A stretch of 64,000 nt of DNA, from assembly GCA_964565645.1 (NCBI GenBank), contig CAZMFQ010000011.1, positions 46,690 through 110,689 on the forward strand, given 5' to 3'. Shown here in pieces: positions 25,982 through 35,111 of this stretch. The stretch comes from JAHIQC01 sp964565645. Its GTDB lineage: Bacteria; Actinomycetota; Coriobacteriia; Anaerosomatales; JAHIQC01. Under the pieces are notes generated by a model. That model searched no databases and was not told where the DNA came from. It saw nothing but the letters and a program-made list of their open reading frames with translations. The translations under genes were made by a program, and so were the position numbers. Position 1 is the stretch's first letter, and every line of letters starts with the position of its first letter.

Positions 25982-26128
25982 GTCTCGGGCGGTGTCCCGG
26001 GTGGAGTTTTCGTGGAGAACGTCGCAGGTAGGGACTATATCGTGCCCGATGGTGCGATATCTGCGATAGCACGTCTGTCATTGGCTCGCCGCTCCGGGAG
26101 CGGGCACACCGAGTACAGGGAGATTCCG

Positions 26129-26839
26129 ATGAGCACGCCCACACGCAGGATCCTGGTGGTCGAGGACGAGAAGTCCATCCGGGACGCTGTGACCGCGTAC
26201 CTCGAGAAGGAGGGCTACTGGGTCACCCCGGCGGCTGACGGTCTGGCGGCGCTCGAGAGTTTCGACAAGCACCCCTACGATCTTGTCGTGCTCGACCTCA
26301 TGCTCCCCAAGATGAGCGGTGAGCAGGTCTGTGCGGAGATCCGCGACACGTCCGACGTGCCCATCATCATGCTGACCGCGAAAGGCGAGGAGGAGGACCG
26401 GATCTCGGGCCTGGAGATCGGGGCCGATGACTACCTCGTCAAGCCCTTCTCGCCTCGCGAACTCGTGGCGCGGGTGAGAGCGCTGTTGCGCCGGGCGCAT
26501 GTGGGCGAGGAGCCTCAGCGGGACCGGCTCGTTTACGGCGATCTCGAGGTCGACGTCTCGGCGCACAAGGCGTTCCTGAGCGGGGAGGAGCTCGAACTGA
26601 CCGCGAGCGAGTTCAAGTTGCTCACGACCCTGGCCCGCTATCCAGGCCGCGTGTACTCGCGCATGGAGCTGGTGGAGAAGGTCCTCGGCTATGACTTCGA
26701 GGGCTACGAGCGGACCATCGACTCGCACGTCAAGAACCTGCGCGCCAAACTGCGTGACGATCCCAAGGAGCCCACGTTCATCTACACCGTGCACGGCGTG
26801 GGATACCGTTTCGAAGCGCCCAAGCCGGCCGAGGAGTAG
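26129..26839 (+). CDS. OmpR/PhoB-family response regulator
   Basis: A 236-residue two-domain regulator. The receiver has Glu12-Asp13, phospho-acceptor Asp56 (VVLDLMLPKM), the Thr in MLTAKGEEED and Lys in YLVKPFSPREL. The C-terminal winged helix (about 135-230) shows LTASEFKLLTTLARYPGRVYSRMELV and RTIDSHVKNLRAKL. The ATG lies six bases after AGGGAG; an in-frame upstream start at 26012 would add an unconserved leader. It sits six bases before the next kinase gene, clearly its cognate partner. Confidence 0.92.
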   Translation: MSTPTRRILVVEDEKSIRDAVTAYLEKEGYWVTPAADGLAALESFDKHPYDLVVLDLMLPKMSGEQVCAEIRDTSDVPIIMLTAKGEEEDRISGLEIGADDYLVKPFSPRELVARVRALLRRAHVGEEPQRDRLVYGDLEVDVSAHKAFLSGEELELTASEFKLLTTLARYPGRVYSRMELVEKVLGYDFEGYERTIDSHVKNLRAKLRDDPKEPTFIYTVHGVGYRFEAPKPAEE

Positions 26840-26845
26840 GGTCCG

Positions 26846-28252
26846 GTGATCGGACTCCCCCGCAAGAAGGGCCCGCACGGCACGCTCAGCCGTCGACTCG
26901 CGATCGCGTTCGCCGCGGTGGCGGCTCTGACGATGCTTTTGGCTGCGGGGATCCTGTGGTTCATCTGGCTCGGGCAGTTCGACGCATACGTCGAGGAGCA
27001 GCTCCAGGAGACCGCGAACGGCGCTGCCCAGATGCTCTCGAACTCCTACACTCAGTCCGGCGGATGGTCGCTCGACGCGTTCAGCCAGTTGCCTAGGTAC
27101 GGCATGCTTTCCGGCCTTGCACTGCAGGTGCTCGATGCCAAGGGAAGCGTCATCTACGACGACTCCACGGCGCTCAACCTGCGAGAGCACGCGATGCTCG
27201 GACCACCGGTGAACGCCACCGACCCGCAGGGGCCTGTCGTGAGTTCCCCGGTCGTCACGGATGGCGACGTCGTGGGCCTGGTGCGCGTCTGGTCGCTCTC
27301 GCCGCAAGGGCTGCTCACCGACAACGACCTGAGGTTCCGGCGTTCCAGCGCGTTCGGACTCGCGGCCGCAGGCGTGTTCGCGGTCCTGTTCGCGTCGTTC
27401 GCGGGCCTATGGTTCGCCATGTCGCTCGTGCGGCCCATCGACCGGATCACCGCGACGGCCCAGGCGCTGGCGGACGGTGATCGCGACGCCCGCACGGGTT
27501 TCGACGGTGATGACGCCATCAGCATGCTGGGTCGTACGTTCGATGAGATGGCCGACTCGATCGAGGCTGACCGGGAGATGGAGCGTCGCCTGACCGCGGA
27601 TGTGGCCCATGAGCTGCGTACACCTCTGCAGGCCATCCAGGCGACGGTCGAGGCCATGCAAGACGGCGTGTACCCCGCAGATCCCGAGCACCTTCAGATA
27701 GTGCGCGACGAGACGGTGCGGCTCTCGCGCCTCACTGCAGGCATACTTGAGCTCACACGGCTCGAGCGGGGCAGCGTGACCATGCGGTTCGAGATGATGG
27801 ACGTCGCCGACCCGGTACTCGCTGCGCTTGACGCGCACCGGGCCCTGCTGGATGCCACGGGACTCGCGATCGATGAGCGCATCGAGCGGGGACTGCGCGT
27901 GCACGGCGACCGGGACCGCCTCGTGCAGGCGATAGGCAATCTGCTGTCCAACGCGGCGCGCTACTCCGCCGACGGCGGTACGGTGACCGTCGGGGTCAGA
28001 CGTGACGGTGCACGTGCCCTCATCGAGGTCGCAGACACCGGCATCGGTATCGCCGAAGAGGACCTGGAGCGCGTCTTCTCACGGTTCTGGCGTGCGGATG
28101 CCGCGCGCGACCGTGCCTCGGGAGGACTCGGGATCGGGCTCTCGGTCGTGCGCGAGATCGTCGAACGCCACGGAGGTTCCGTTGAGGCGGCGCGCCGTGA
28201 GGGCGGGGGGAGCGTCTTCACCATCAAGCTGCCGCTCGTGGTGACCGCCTAG
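26846..28252 (+). CDS. HAMP-domain sensor histidine kinase (BaeS-like)
   Basis: A 468-residue kinase with two membrane helices (about 20-42 and 170-195) enclosing an extracellular sensor of about 125 residues. Then come a HAMP domain (PIDRITATAQALADGDRDART), the dimerisation helix with His255 (ADVAHELRTPLQAIQ) and the ATPase domain (NLLSNAARYSADGG, DTGIGIAEEDLERVF, GLGIGLSVVREIVERHGG). The GTG start is six bases after the regulator's stop. The signal sensed is not apparent. Confidence 0.92.
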   Translation: MIGLPRKKGPHGTLSRRLAIAFAAVAALTMLLAAGILWFIWLGQFDAYVEEQLQETANGAAQMLSNSYTQSGGWSLDAFSQLPRYGMLSGLALQVLDAKGSVIYDDSTALNLREHAMLGPPVNATDPQGPVVSSPVVTDGDVVGLVRVWSLSPQGLLTDNDLRFRRSSAFGLAAAGVFAVLFASFAGLWFAMSLVRPIDRITATAQALADGDRDARTGFDGDDAISMLGRTFDEMADSIEADREMERRLTADVAHELRTPLQAIQATVEAMQDGVYPADPEHLQIVRDETVRLSRLTAGILELTRLERGSVTMRFEMMDVADPVLAALDAHRALLDATGLAIDERIERGLRVHGDRDRLVQAIGNLLSNAARYSADGGTVTVGVRRDGARALIEVADTGIGIAEEDLERVFSRFWRADAARDRASGGLGIGLSVVREIVERHGGSVEAARREGGGSVFTIKLPLVVTA

Positions 28253-28271
28253 CGTCCCCGCTGGGGGACCG

Positions 28272-28637
28272 TCACCGGTCTCCCGTCACCCGCACCGTGT
28301 CCGCATCGGCCTGCACGGGATACGACTCGCGGACCGGACCCGTGATCCAGACCTCGACCTGCATGCCGGCCTTGAGCCCCTCGGCGTCGAAGGGCTTGTT
28401 CGAGGCGTCGATGACCTTGGTGCCCTCCGTGATGGTCAGAGCGGCCTTGTCCAATGTCGTGTCGTCGGCGACCGGGCCCTCGACGAGGATGGACCCGACG
28501 CCTCCCTGGCTGAAGGAGACGGACGTTATCGTGCCGCGGATCGACGGCGGACCATCGGGCACCGCTCCGGAGCATCCCGTGACAAGCGCGAGTGCCAATA
28601 CGGCGAGTGCTGTGGTGATGATCCGGCGGATTCCCAT
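28272..28637 (-). CDS. DUF3221-like (YobA-type) lipoprotein
   Basis: A 121-residue exported protein whose lipobox VTGC places the lipidated cysteine at position 22. The mature part is a small beta barrel with IRGTITSVS, SILVEGP and GLKAGMQVEVWITGPVRESYPVQADADTVRV. The last segment is the pattern seen in DUF3221/YobA proteins. Function unknown. GAGGAG precedes the ATG. It is convergent with the kinase gene and divergent from the small membrane protein at 28753. Confidence 0.7.
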   Translation of the reverse strand: MGIRRIITTALAVLALALVTGCSGAVPDGPPSIRGTITSVSFSQGGVGSILVEGPVADDTTLDKAALTITEGTKVIDASNKPFDAEGLKAGMQVEVWITGPVRESYPVQADADTVRVTGDR

Positions 28638-28752
28638 GTCGACTCCTCGGCGTTTCGGGGCTTGTGCACAGTATGACGCCTCCGGTCTCACCGGGGTTCG
28701 TGTGCAGCTCCCATGGGTATCACCGTTGCAGTCGCATGCGGAAGGGAGCGGC

Positions 28753-28977
28753 ATGGTCTTGGGATGGGAGATCCCCCTCGGCGCCGTGGTGGCGGGCGGG
28801 ATCGCGCTGCTCGCGCTCGTCGTGTTCCAGATGCTCGTGGGAACGCGGGTCATCAGGTTCAAGGGTCGCACCCACATGCGGGTGCACAAGTGGGGGGCCT
28901 GGGTGCTGACGGCGTTCGCGTTGGTACACGCTTCGCTCGCGATGGTGTACGTCATGGGTTGGCGCCTCCTGTCCTGA
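28753..28977 (+). CDS. Small two-helix membrane protein
   Basis: A 74-residue protein with hydrophobic helices at about 6-28 and 46-68 and a basic cytoplasmic loop (RVIRFKGRTHMRVHKW). Three histidines (HMRVH and ALVHA) face the second helix in a pattern loosely like small haem- or copper-binding membrane proteins, but no family is certain. GGAAGGGAG precedes the ATG. Confidence 0.55.
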   Translation: MVLGWEIPLGAVVAGGIALLALVVFQMLVGTRVIRFKGRTHMRVHKWGAWVLTAFALVHASLAMVYVMGWRLLS

Positions 28978-29081
28978 GCGGTGTGCGACCGGTCACCGTC
29001 GACCCGGTCCGGCTCAGGGCTTCTGCGCGGCCGGCCGATACAACGTATGGACCGTGGACGGCGTCATGTTCTGGAGTGCCC

Positions 29082-32000
29082 GTGAGACTCAGAATCGCAT
29101 TCGTGCTCATCGTAGCCCTGATACTTGCGACACCCGCCGGCGCGTTCGCGGGGCCGCCGGGCCCGCTTCTTCAGAAGGCCGCCGCCGAGGATCCGCTGCT
29201 CGCCGCGCGCCTGCAACGTCTTGAGGCCGACGCGCGCTCCCGGGGTGTCGACGCCCCCGCGGGTGCGTCCCTGACCGTCCTGCCGGACCGGACGGGCGCA
29301 CCGGCGCTCTCGGTGACTCCCCAGGCCGTCACCTCGGGCGAACTCAGGACACTCGCCATCCTCGTGGACTTCTCCGATCATCCCAGCCAGGTGGCGGGGA
29401 CCTTCTTCGACGATATGCTGTTCGCGGACCTGTTCGGTCCGGCGAGCCTGCGCGGCTACTACCGCGAGGTCAGCTATGGCACCGCCTCGACGCGGGGCGT
29501 GCTCGACATCGTCACCCTCGATGCCCCGTCCAGTCTCGGGTGGGTGCGGCTTCCGCAGACGCTCGAGTACTACGCCGGGACGGACTACGGCAGGGGAACC
29601 TACCCGAACAACTCGCAGAAGATGGTCGAGGACACCATCGCGTTGGTGAACCCCTATATAGACTTCAGTCAGTACGACAACGATCACGACGGCTACGTGG
29701 ACAACGTCATGGTGATCCATGCCGGTGAGGGCGCCGAGTTCAACGGCCCGGTGGCCAACCATATCTGGTCCCACGCCTGGGCGACCCGTTCGCCGATCCT
29801 GTGCGATGGCGTGTATGTCTATCAGTACTCGACCGAGCCGGAGTACTGGAGCACGCCCGGCGACATGCGTCCCGGAGTCTACGCTCACGAACTCGGGCAC
29901 ACGCTCGGCCTGCCCGACCTCTACGACCGAGACCGTTCCAGTTCCGGTATCGGCGAATGGAGCCTGATGGCCTCGGGCTCCTGGAACGGCATCTCCGGGT
30001 ACGGGGACAGCCCGGCGCGCCTGGACGCATGGTCCTCGGCCAGGCTCGGCTGGCTGCAACCGCAGACGGCGGTGGGATACAACGCACGTAGCCTGCCGTC
30101 AGTGGGCACCTCCCGCTCGGGCAGCGCATGGAAGGTCTACCCGAACGGGGGGACGAGTGGTTCGGAGTACTGGATGGTCGAGAACCGGCAGATGACCGGG
30201 ACGGATTCGGCCATCCCCGGCAGCGGCCTGCTCGTGTGGCACATCGACGAGACCAAGTTCTCCACTCAGAACGACGACGAGACACACAAGCTCGTCGATC
30301 TCGAGGAGGCTGCCGGCGAACAAAGCCTCGACGTCAAGGCCGACCGAGGGACGGTGGATGATCCCTATCCGGGGTCGACGGTCAACCGGGCGTTCGACGG
30401 TTCGAGCATCCCTGATTCGAACAGATACTCGGGTGCTGCATCGCAGGTCATCGTGGACACGATCAGCAACAATGGCCCGAGTATGACCGCGAGGATCGGG
30501 TCCTCGAGCCAGAGCATGGCGATCGCGGGTGGAGCGGTCTACACCGCAAGCGCGTCGGTGACGGTGGGCTCCTCGGTGCCCAACGCGGTCATGATGCGAG
30601 TGGATACGGGATCGGGCTTCGGGGCATGGGTCGCGTACGCCGCCTCATATCCACTCACGCTCCCGGCAGGCGACGGAACCAAGAGCGTCACCATGCAGTA
30701 CCGCAACGCGTCGCTCGTCACCATCGCGACGCTGAGCGATTCGATCATTCTGGACACCTCGGCGCCGTCGGTCTCCTCGCTGGCATCTTCATCACATCCC
30801 GTTGAGTCGACCTGGTATGCGAGCAACACGGTGACCTTCTCGTGGTCTTCCGCAGACGCGTTGAGTGGCGTGGCGGGCTACTCCTACGTGCTCGACTCAA
30901 GTCCATCGACGACTCCCGATACCACCCAGGATTCCGCATCGAGCTCGTTGCAGTTGAGTTCTGTCGTCGACGGGGTCCGCTACTTCCATGTCCGCGCTCG
31001 AGACAATGCGGGCAACTGGGGCCCTGCGGCCCATCGCACGGTTCGGATCGACAAGACCCCGCCGTCCACCACGACCTCGGTCAAGGCGATCAAGTACCTC
31101 GACGCCGTCTCGATCGGGTTCGATACCGTCGATCTCGCCTCGGGGGTCTCCGTCACGCACTACACGCTGGACGGCGGGCCCGAGAGCACGTATGTGGCTC
31201 CCATCGACGTGAGCGAGCTCGGGGTGCACACGCTCACCTATCACTCGCATGACGTCGCGGGCAACATCGAGAGCACCAAGCAGGTCGTGTTCTCGCTCGT
31301 TACGAGTCTGGATGTGAGCATCGTCCCCGTGCAGGGGAGCGACCGCTTTGAAACGGCCGTCAAGACGAGTGAGCTGGGCTTCGATGGCGGCGCTGAGACC
31401 GTGCTGGTCGCCACCGGGCGCAACTGGCCTGACGCGCTCGGCGCCAGCTCGCTGGCCGGGGCGCTCGACGCGCCGATCCTGCTGGTGGAGAAGTCCTCGA
31501 TACCGCTGCCGGTGGCCGAGGAGATCGCGCGCCTCGGCGCGACCAAGGCGATCATCATCGGGGGCGTGGGCGCCGTCGATGACACCGTGAAGAGTCAGTT
31601 GATGCTCACCGGTTCGATAGCGAGCGTGAGCCGGATCGCCGGCACCGACCGCTACGACACCGCGCGCAAGGTGGCGGCGGCGACTATCTCGGCCATGGGT
31701 TCGGGATACGACGGCACGCTGTTCGTGGCCACCGGGCAGAACTACGCCGACGCGCTCGCCGCATCACCGGCGGCCGCGGCCAACGGCTGGCCGACGCTGC
31801 TCGTGCCTTCCGGAGCACCCGTTCCCGCGGCGACGCTGAGTTTCGCCGCCGCAAACGGGGACCGTGCGATCATCCTCGGCGGCACGAACGCCGTCGCCCT
31901 TGAAGCATGGCAGGGATTGTGGGACCTCTTCGGTACGTCCGGCGTGACACGGCTCGGCGGCACCGATCGCTTCGACACGGCGGTCAAGGTCGCCGACTGG

Positions 32001-32261
32001 TCGGTGGCCAACGCGGGCCTGAGTTACGCGGCAGCCGCCATCGCGACCGGGCGCTCACCGTACGACGCCCTCGCCGGCGGCGTGGTGCAGGGCTCCGACG
32101 GGTCCGTGCTCCTGCTCACCGAGAGCACCGCGCTCCCGACTCCCACCGCGGGGGCGATCGAGGACAACGCGGCGGCCATATTCGAGGTCAGGTTCCTCGG
32201 CGGGACAGGAGCGGTGAGCCAGAGCGTGAGGGACGCCGTGGAGGCGCTCGTCACCCCGTAG
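29082..32261 (+). CDS. Secreted M6-family metalloprotease with three CWB2 repeats
   Basis: A 1059-residue exported protease. Signal peptide about 1-22 (ending GAFA). The M6 (immune inhibitor A-like) catalytic domain spans about 85-430. It has ILVDFSDHP, GYYREVSYG, NDHDGYVDNVMVIHAG and the zinc site His269-Glu-Leu-Gly-His273 with LGLPDLYD. SLMASGSWNG is also typical. Ig-like and OmpL47-type stalk segments follow (about 470-740), then three CWB2 repeats (about 745-1059; QGSDRFETAVKTSEL, AGTDRYDTARKVAAA, GGTDRFDTAVKVADW). The GTG at 29082 has GGAG five bases upstream. It is probably an anchored protease acting on extracellular proteins. Confidence 0.88.
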   Translation: MRLRIAFVLIVALILATPAGAFAGPPGPLLQKAAAEDPLLAARLQRLEADARSRGVDAPAGASLTVLPDRTGAPALSVTPQAVTSGELRTLAILVDFSDHPSQVAGTFFDDMLFADLFGPASLRGYYREVSYGTASTRGVLDIVTLDAPSSLGWVRLPQTLEYYAGTDYGRGTYPNNSQKMVEDTIALVNPYIDFSQYDNDHDGYVDNVMVIHAGEGAEFNGPVANHIWSHAWATRSPILCDGVYVYQYSTEPEYWSTPGDMRPGVYAHELGHTLGLPDLYDRDRSSSGIGEWSLMASGSWNGISGYGDSPARLDAWSSARLGWLQPQTAVGYNARSLPSVGTSRSGSAWKVYPNGGTSGSEYWMVENRQMTGTDSAIPGSGLLVWHIDETKFSTQNDDETHKLVDLEEAAGEQSLDVKADRGTVDDPYPGSTVNRAFDGSSIPDSNRYSGAASQVIVDTISNNGPSMTARIGSSSQSMAIAGGAVYTASASVTVGSSVPNAVMMRVDTGSGFGAWVAYAASYPLTLPAGDGTKSVTMQYRNASLVTIATLSDSIILDTSAPSVSSLASSSHPVESTWYASNTVTFSWSSADALSGVAGYSYVLDSSPSTTPDTTQDSASSSLQLSSVVDGVRYFHVRARDNAGNWGPAAHRTVRIDKTPPSTTTSVKAIKYLDAVSIGFDTVDLASGVSVTHYTLDGGPESTYVAPIDVSELGVHTLTYHSHDVAGNIESTKQVVFSLVTSLDVSIVPVQGSDRFETAVKTSELGFDGGAETVLVATGRNWPDALGASSLAGALDAPILLVEKSSIPLPVAEEIARLGATKAIIIGGVGAVDDTVKSQLMLTGSIASVSRIAGTDRYDTARKVAAATISAMGSGYDGTLFVATGQNYADALAASPAAAANGWPTLLVPSGAPVPAATLSFAAANGDRAIILGGTNAVALEAWQGLWDLFGTSGVTRLGGTDRFDTAVKVADWSVANAGLSYAAAAIATGRSPYDALAGGVVQGSDGSVLLLTESTALPTPTAGAIEDNAAAIFEVRFLGGTGAVSQSVRDAVEALVTP

Positions 32262-32292
32262 ACTCGCCCTACAACCGGGCGTCGCTTTGGCC

Positions 32293-32390
32293 TACAATGA
32301 CCGCGTACCCCGCCGCCCCTGTAGCACCTCATCGCCTTTCGGGCAGCGGCCCGACCCGCCGCGAGACAAGACCCGAAAGGAGCGACTGCC
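32293..32390 (+). promoter_or_regulatory. purC promoter -10 and structured leader that hides the ribosome binding site
   Basis: TACAAT at 32293-32298 is a -10 box. The leader that follows contains CCTTTCGGG (32335-32343), the exact complement of CCCGAAAGG (32372-32380). The latter includes most of the purC AAAGGAG ribosome binding site. A five-base GCGGC/GCCGC hairpin (32346-32362) sits inside this nine-base stem. The fold would block purC translation unless it is melted. Confidence 0.55.
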
Positions 32391-33281
32391 GTGACGCAGC
32401 CGCAGGGCCTCAGTCCCGATTCCCAAGGCAAGGTGCGCGACCTCTACGATCTCGGCGACGCGCTCTTGCTCGTCGCTTCCGACCGCATCAGCGCGTTCGA
32501 CTTCGTGTTGCCCGACACCATCCCGTTCAAGGGCGAGGTGCTCACGAAGCTCTCGATGTTCTGGTTCGAGCTGCTCGGAGACATCGTGGACAACCACCTG
32601 CTCTCCACCGACGTGGCCGACCTGCCCGAGCAGTTCAAGCCGCACGCGGATTACCTGCGCGGGCGCTTCATGCTCGTGCGCAAGGCCGAGGTCTTCCCGG
32701 TCGAGTGCATCGTGCGCGGGTACCTCGCCGGTTCCGGCTGGAAGGAGTACCAGCGCTCGGGCACGGTCTGCGGTCTGCCGCTGCCGGCGGGACTCGTCGA
32801 GTCCAGCCGTCTCGAGCAGCCGATCTTCACGCCGAGCACAAAGGCCGAGATCGGCCTGCACGACGAGAACATCAGCTTCGAGCGTATGGTCGAGATCGTC
32901 GGCCCCGAGTACGCCGAGGAGTTGCGCGCCAAGTCCATCGCGGTCTACGCGACAGCCCGCGAGCACGCCGCGTCCCGCGGCATCATCATCGCCGACACCA
33001 AGTTCGAGTTCGGGCTCATCGGCGGGGCGGTCACGCTCGTCGACGAGGTACTGACGCCCGACTCCTCGCGATTCTGGCCTGCCGACGAGTACGCCGAAGG
33101 CAGGGGACAGGGAAGCTTCGACAAGCAGTACGTCCGTGACTGGCTCGAGACGAGCGGCTGGGACAAGACCCCGCCACCCCCGGCGCTGCCGGCGGACGTC
33201 GTCGAAGGCACCTCCAAGCGCTACATCCAGGCCTACGAGCTCATCACGGGCCGCAGGTTCGTCCCGGAAGGGGATGCATAG
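32391..33281 (+). CDS. purC: SAICAR synthase (phosphoribosylaminoimidazole-succinocarboxamide synthase)
   Basis: A 296-residue cytoplasmic enzyme that joins aspartate to CAIR with ATP, step 7 of purine synthesis (PurL is step 4). Motifs: GKVRDLYDLGDALLLVASDRISAFD, VECIVRGYLAGSGWKEY, FTPSTKAEIGLHDENIS, IADTKFEFG and DEVLTPDSSRFWP. The GTG start is eight bases after AAAGGAG. It is the first gene of a cluster with purS, purQ and purL. The leader may regulate it. Confidence 0.97.
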   Translation: MTQPQGLSPDSQGKVRDLYDLGDALLLVASDRISAFDFVLPDTIPFKGEVLTKLSMFWFELLGDIVDNHLLSTDVADLPEQFKPHADYLRGRFMLVRKAEVFPVECIVRGYLAGSGWKEYQRSGTVCGLPLPAGLVESSRLEQPIFTPSTKAEIGLHDENISFERMVEIVGPEYAEELRAKSIAVYATAREHAASRGIIIADTKFEFGLIGGAVTLVDEVLTPDSSRFWPADEYAEGRGQGSFDKQYVRDWLETSGWDKTPPPPALPADVVEGTSKRYIQAYELITGRRFVPEGDA

Positions 33282-33284
33282 CAC

Positions 33285-33791
33285 ATGGCACGAAGAAGTG
33301 CGCAGAACCCGCGCTACCGCAAGGATGCGCAGGTGGGCAGCACCCGCAAGAGCGCCGCGAGCGCCAAGCCCAAGCGTGAGGCGGGCGTGGTCGCCAGCCC
33401 CTCCAAGAAGTCGGGCGCCAAGAAGCCGGTGCGGCTGGTCGACCCGGACACCCCGGAGTTCAAGCGTTGGCGCAAGATATGGCTCGGGCTGCTTGTGGCG
33501 GCGATCGTGTTCTCGCTCGGAGCCTACGCCCTGCGCGAGGCGCGCACCGTCAACACGCTCTCGCTCGCGTTCGCGTACTCCTGTCTGTTCTCGGCGTTCT
33601 ACGTCGACCTGACCAAGATCCGCCGCATGCGACGCGAGTTCATGGACGAGCAGGCGGCCGGGGGCAAGAAGAAGTCCGAGAAGGCCGAGGAGCTCGCGGA
33701 TGCGGCGACCGGGTCCGATGCCGCCGATTCCTCGGCAAGCGATGAGACGACCGTTGTGGACGCGACGTCCGCAGACGACGAGAAGGAGTAG
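33285..33791 (+). CDS. Membrane protein of unknown function embedded in the pur operon
   Basis: A 168-residue protein: a basic, lysine-rich N-terminal 60 residues, two hydrophobic helices (about 67-86 and 92-108), then an acidic Ser/Asp-rich tail. It starts three bases after purC and ends one base before purS, so it is certainly co-transcribed with them. No family is recognised. The charge layout suggests a cytoplasmic N- and C-terminus with a helical hairpin in the membrane. Confidence 0.7.
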   Translation: MARRSAQNPRYRKDAQVGSTRKSAASAKPKREAGVVASPSKKSGAKKPVRLVDPDTPEFKRWRKIWLGLLVAAIVFSLGAYALREARTVNTLSLAFAYSCLFSAFYVDLTKIRRMRREFMDEQAAGGKKKSEKAEELADAATGSDAADSSASDETTVVDATSADDEKE

Positions 33792-33792
33792 C

Positions 33793-34029
33793 ATGGCGCG
33801 CTACGAGATCTACGTGACGTACAAGAAGGGCATCTTCGACCCGCCCGGAGCGACCGCCAAGCGCGCGCTCGACAACCTGGGCTACGAGGGCATCGCCGAC
33901 GTCAAGATCGGCAAGTACATCCAGCTCGAGGGCGATGTCACGGTCGAGACCGTGCGTGAGATGTGCGAGAAGCTGCTCGCCAATCCGGTCATCGAGGACT
34001 TCCGTATCGAGACCGGGCAGGAGGCGTAG
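33793..34029 (+). CDS. purS: FGAM synthase subunit PurS
   Basis: A 78-residue protein, the small structural subunit of the three-part FGAM synthase. Signature: YEIYVTYKKGIFDPPGATAKRAL and GYEGIADVKIGKYIQLE. PurS bridges PurL and PurQ during ammonia transfer. AGAAGGAG precedes the ATG and purQ begins one base after its stop. Confidence 0.96.
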   Translation: MARYEIYVTYKKGIFDPPGATAKRALDNLGYEGIADVKIGKYIQLEGDVTVETVREMCEKLLANPVIEDFRIETGQEA

Positions 34030-34030
34030 C

Positions 34031-34726
34031 ATGCGCTTCGGCGTCGTGATCTTTCCCGGCTCCAACTGCGAGCAGGACGCCGTTCACGCGGCGCGCCACC
34101 TCGGTTTCGAGGCCGAGTACGTGTGGCACGGCGACACGGACCTGTCCGGCTTCGATGCGATCGTGCTGCCGGGCGGGTTCTCCTACGGCGACTACATCCG
34201 CTGTGGCGCGGTCGCGCGGTTCAGCCCCGTCATGGGCGAGGTCGTGAGATTCGCCGAGCGCGGCGGTCCCGTGATCGGCATCTGCAACGGGTTCCAGATA
34301 CTGACGGAGGCGCACCTGCTTCCGGGCGCGCTGCTGCGCAACTCGGGCCTCAAGTTCATCTGCAAGGAAGTCCCGCTGCGCGTCGAGGACAGCCGCTGCG
34401 AGTGGCTCGACCTCTCACCGGGCGCGATCGTGCGTGTCCCCATCAACCACAACGAGGGCAACTTCGTGTGCGACGAGGAGACGCTCAAGCGGCTCCAGGA
34501 CAACGGGCAGATCGTGCTGCGCTATGCCGAGGAGGACGGTTCGGTCACGCCCGAGTCCGCCCCCAACGGCGCGCTCGACTCGATCGCCGGCATCTGTAAC
34601 GAACGCGGCAACGTGTTCGGGCTCATGCCGCATCCCGAGCGTGTGGTCGATCCCGTGAGCGGCCGGACCGACGGGCAGCACTTCTTCACGGCCATCGCGC
34701 GCAGGGTTGCCGAGGTGGCCGGGTAG
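34031..34726 (+). CDS. purQ: FGAM synthase glutaminase subunit PurQ
   Basis: A 231-residue class I glutamine amidotransferase that supplies ammonia to PurL. The nucleophile is Cys85 in GICNGFQIL; His201 and Glu203 (MPHPER) complete the triad. GVVIFPGSNCEQD and LPGGFSYGDYIRCGA are typical of the stand-alone subunit. Its stop overlaps the GTG of the next membrane protein by one base. Confidence 0.97.
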   Translation: MRFGVVIFPGSNCEQDAVHAARHLGFEAEYVWHGDTDLSGFDAIVLPGGFSYGDYIRCGAVARFSPVMGEVVRFAERGGPVIGICNGFQILTEAHLLPGALLRNSGLKFICKEVPLRVEDSRCEWLDLSPGAIVRVPINHNEGNFVCDEETLKRLQDNGQIVLRYAEEDGSVTPESAPNGALDSIAGICNERGNVFGLMPHPERVVDPVSGRTDGQHFFTAIARRVAEVAG

Positions 34727-35109
34727 TGCACGGGAACCTCTCTTTGGCTGGCCCCGTGTACTGGCTGTTCCTCGGCGTGACCGCGCTCGTGGTGGGCCTC
34801 GCGGTATTCGTGCTCGTGGACCTCGCGCGCGCGAAGCGCCCGGCGTTCCAGGGCTCGATGCTCGCCCGCTCGCTGTGGGCGTTCCCGCAGGTGGCAGTGC
34901 TGCTGTTCGCAGTGCTCGCGAGCCTGCCGCAGGTCGTCAACGCATCCATCGGCGGCGTGCTCGCACTTCTGCTGCTGCCGGTCCTCGCGGTGCAGGTGGC
35001 CTACCTGCTCCGCGTCGTCTACCCGTCGCCCGCACGACTCGCCGCGCAGGTGTCCGAGGCACCGGCGACGGTCGCCACCGATACGTCGTCCCTTACCACG
35101 GAGGAGTGA
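34726..35109 (+). CDS. Small membrane protein between purQ and purL
   Basis: A 127-residue protein with three hydrophobic helices (about 10-33, 48-66 and 72-95) and a polar C-terminus rich in Thr and Ser. The GTG overlaps the purQ stop (TAGTG) and purL starts two bases after its stop, so translation is coupled on both sides. No known family is apparent. Confidence 0.65.
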   Translation: MHGNLSLAGPVYWLFLGVTALVVGLAVFVLVDLARAKRPAFQGSMLARSLWAFPQVAVLLFAVLASLPQVVNASIGGVLALLLLPVLAVQVAYLLRVVYPSPARLAAQVSEAPATVATDTSSLTTEE

Positions 35110-35111
35110 GT

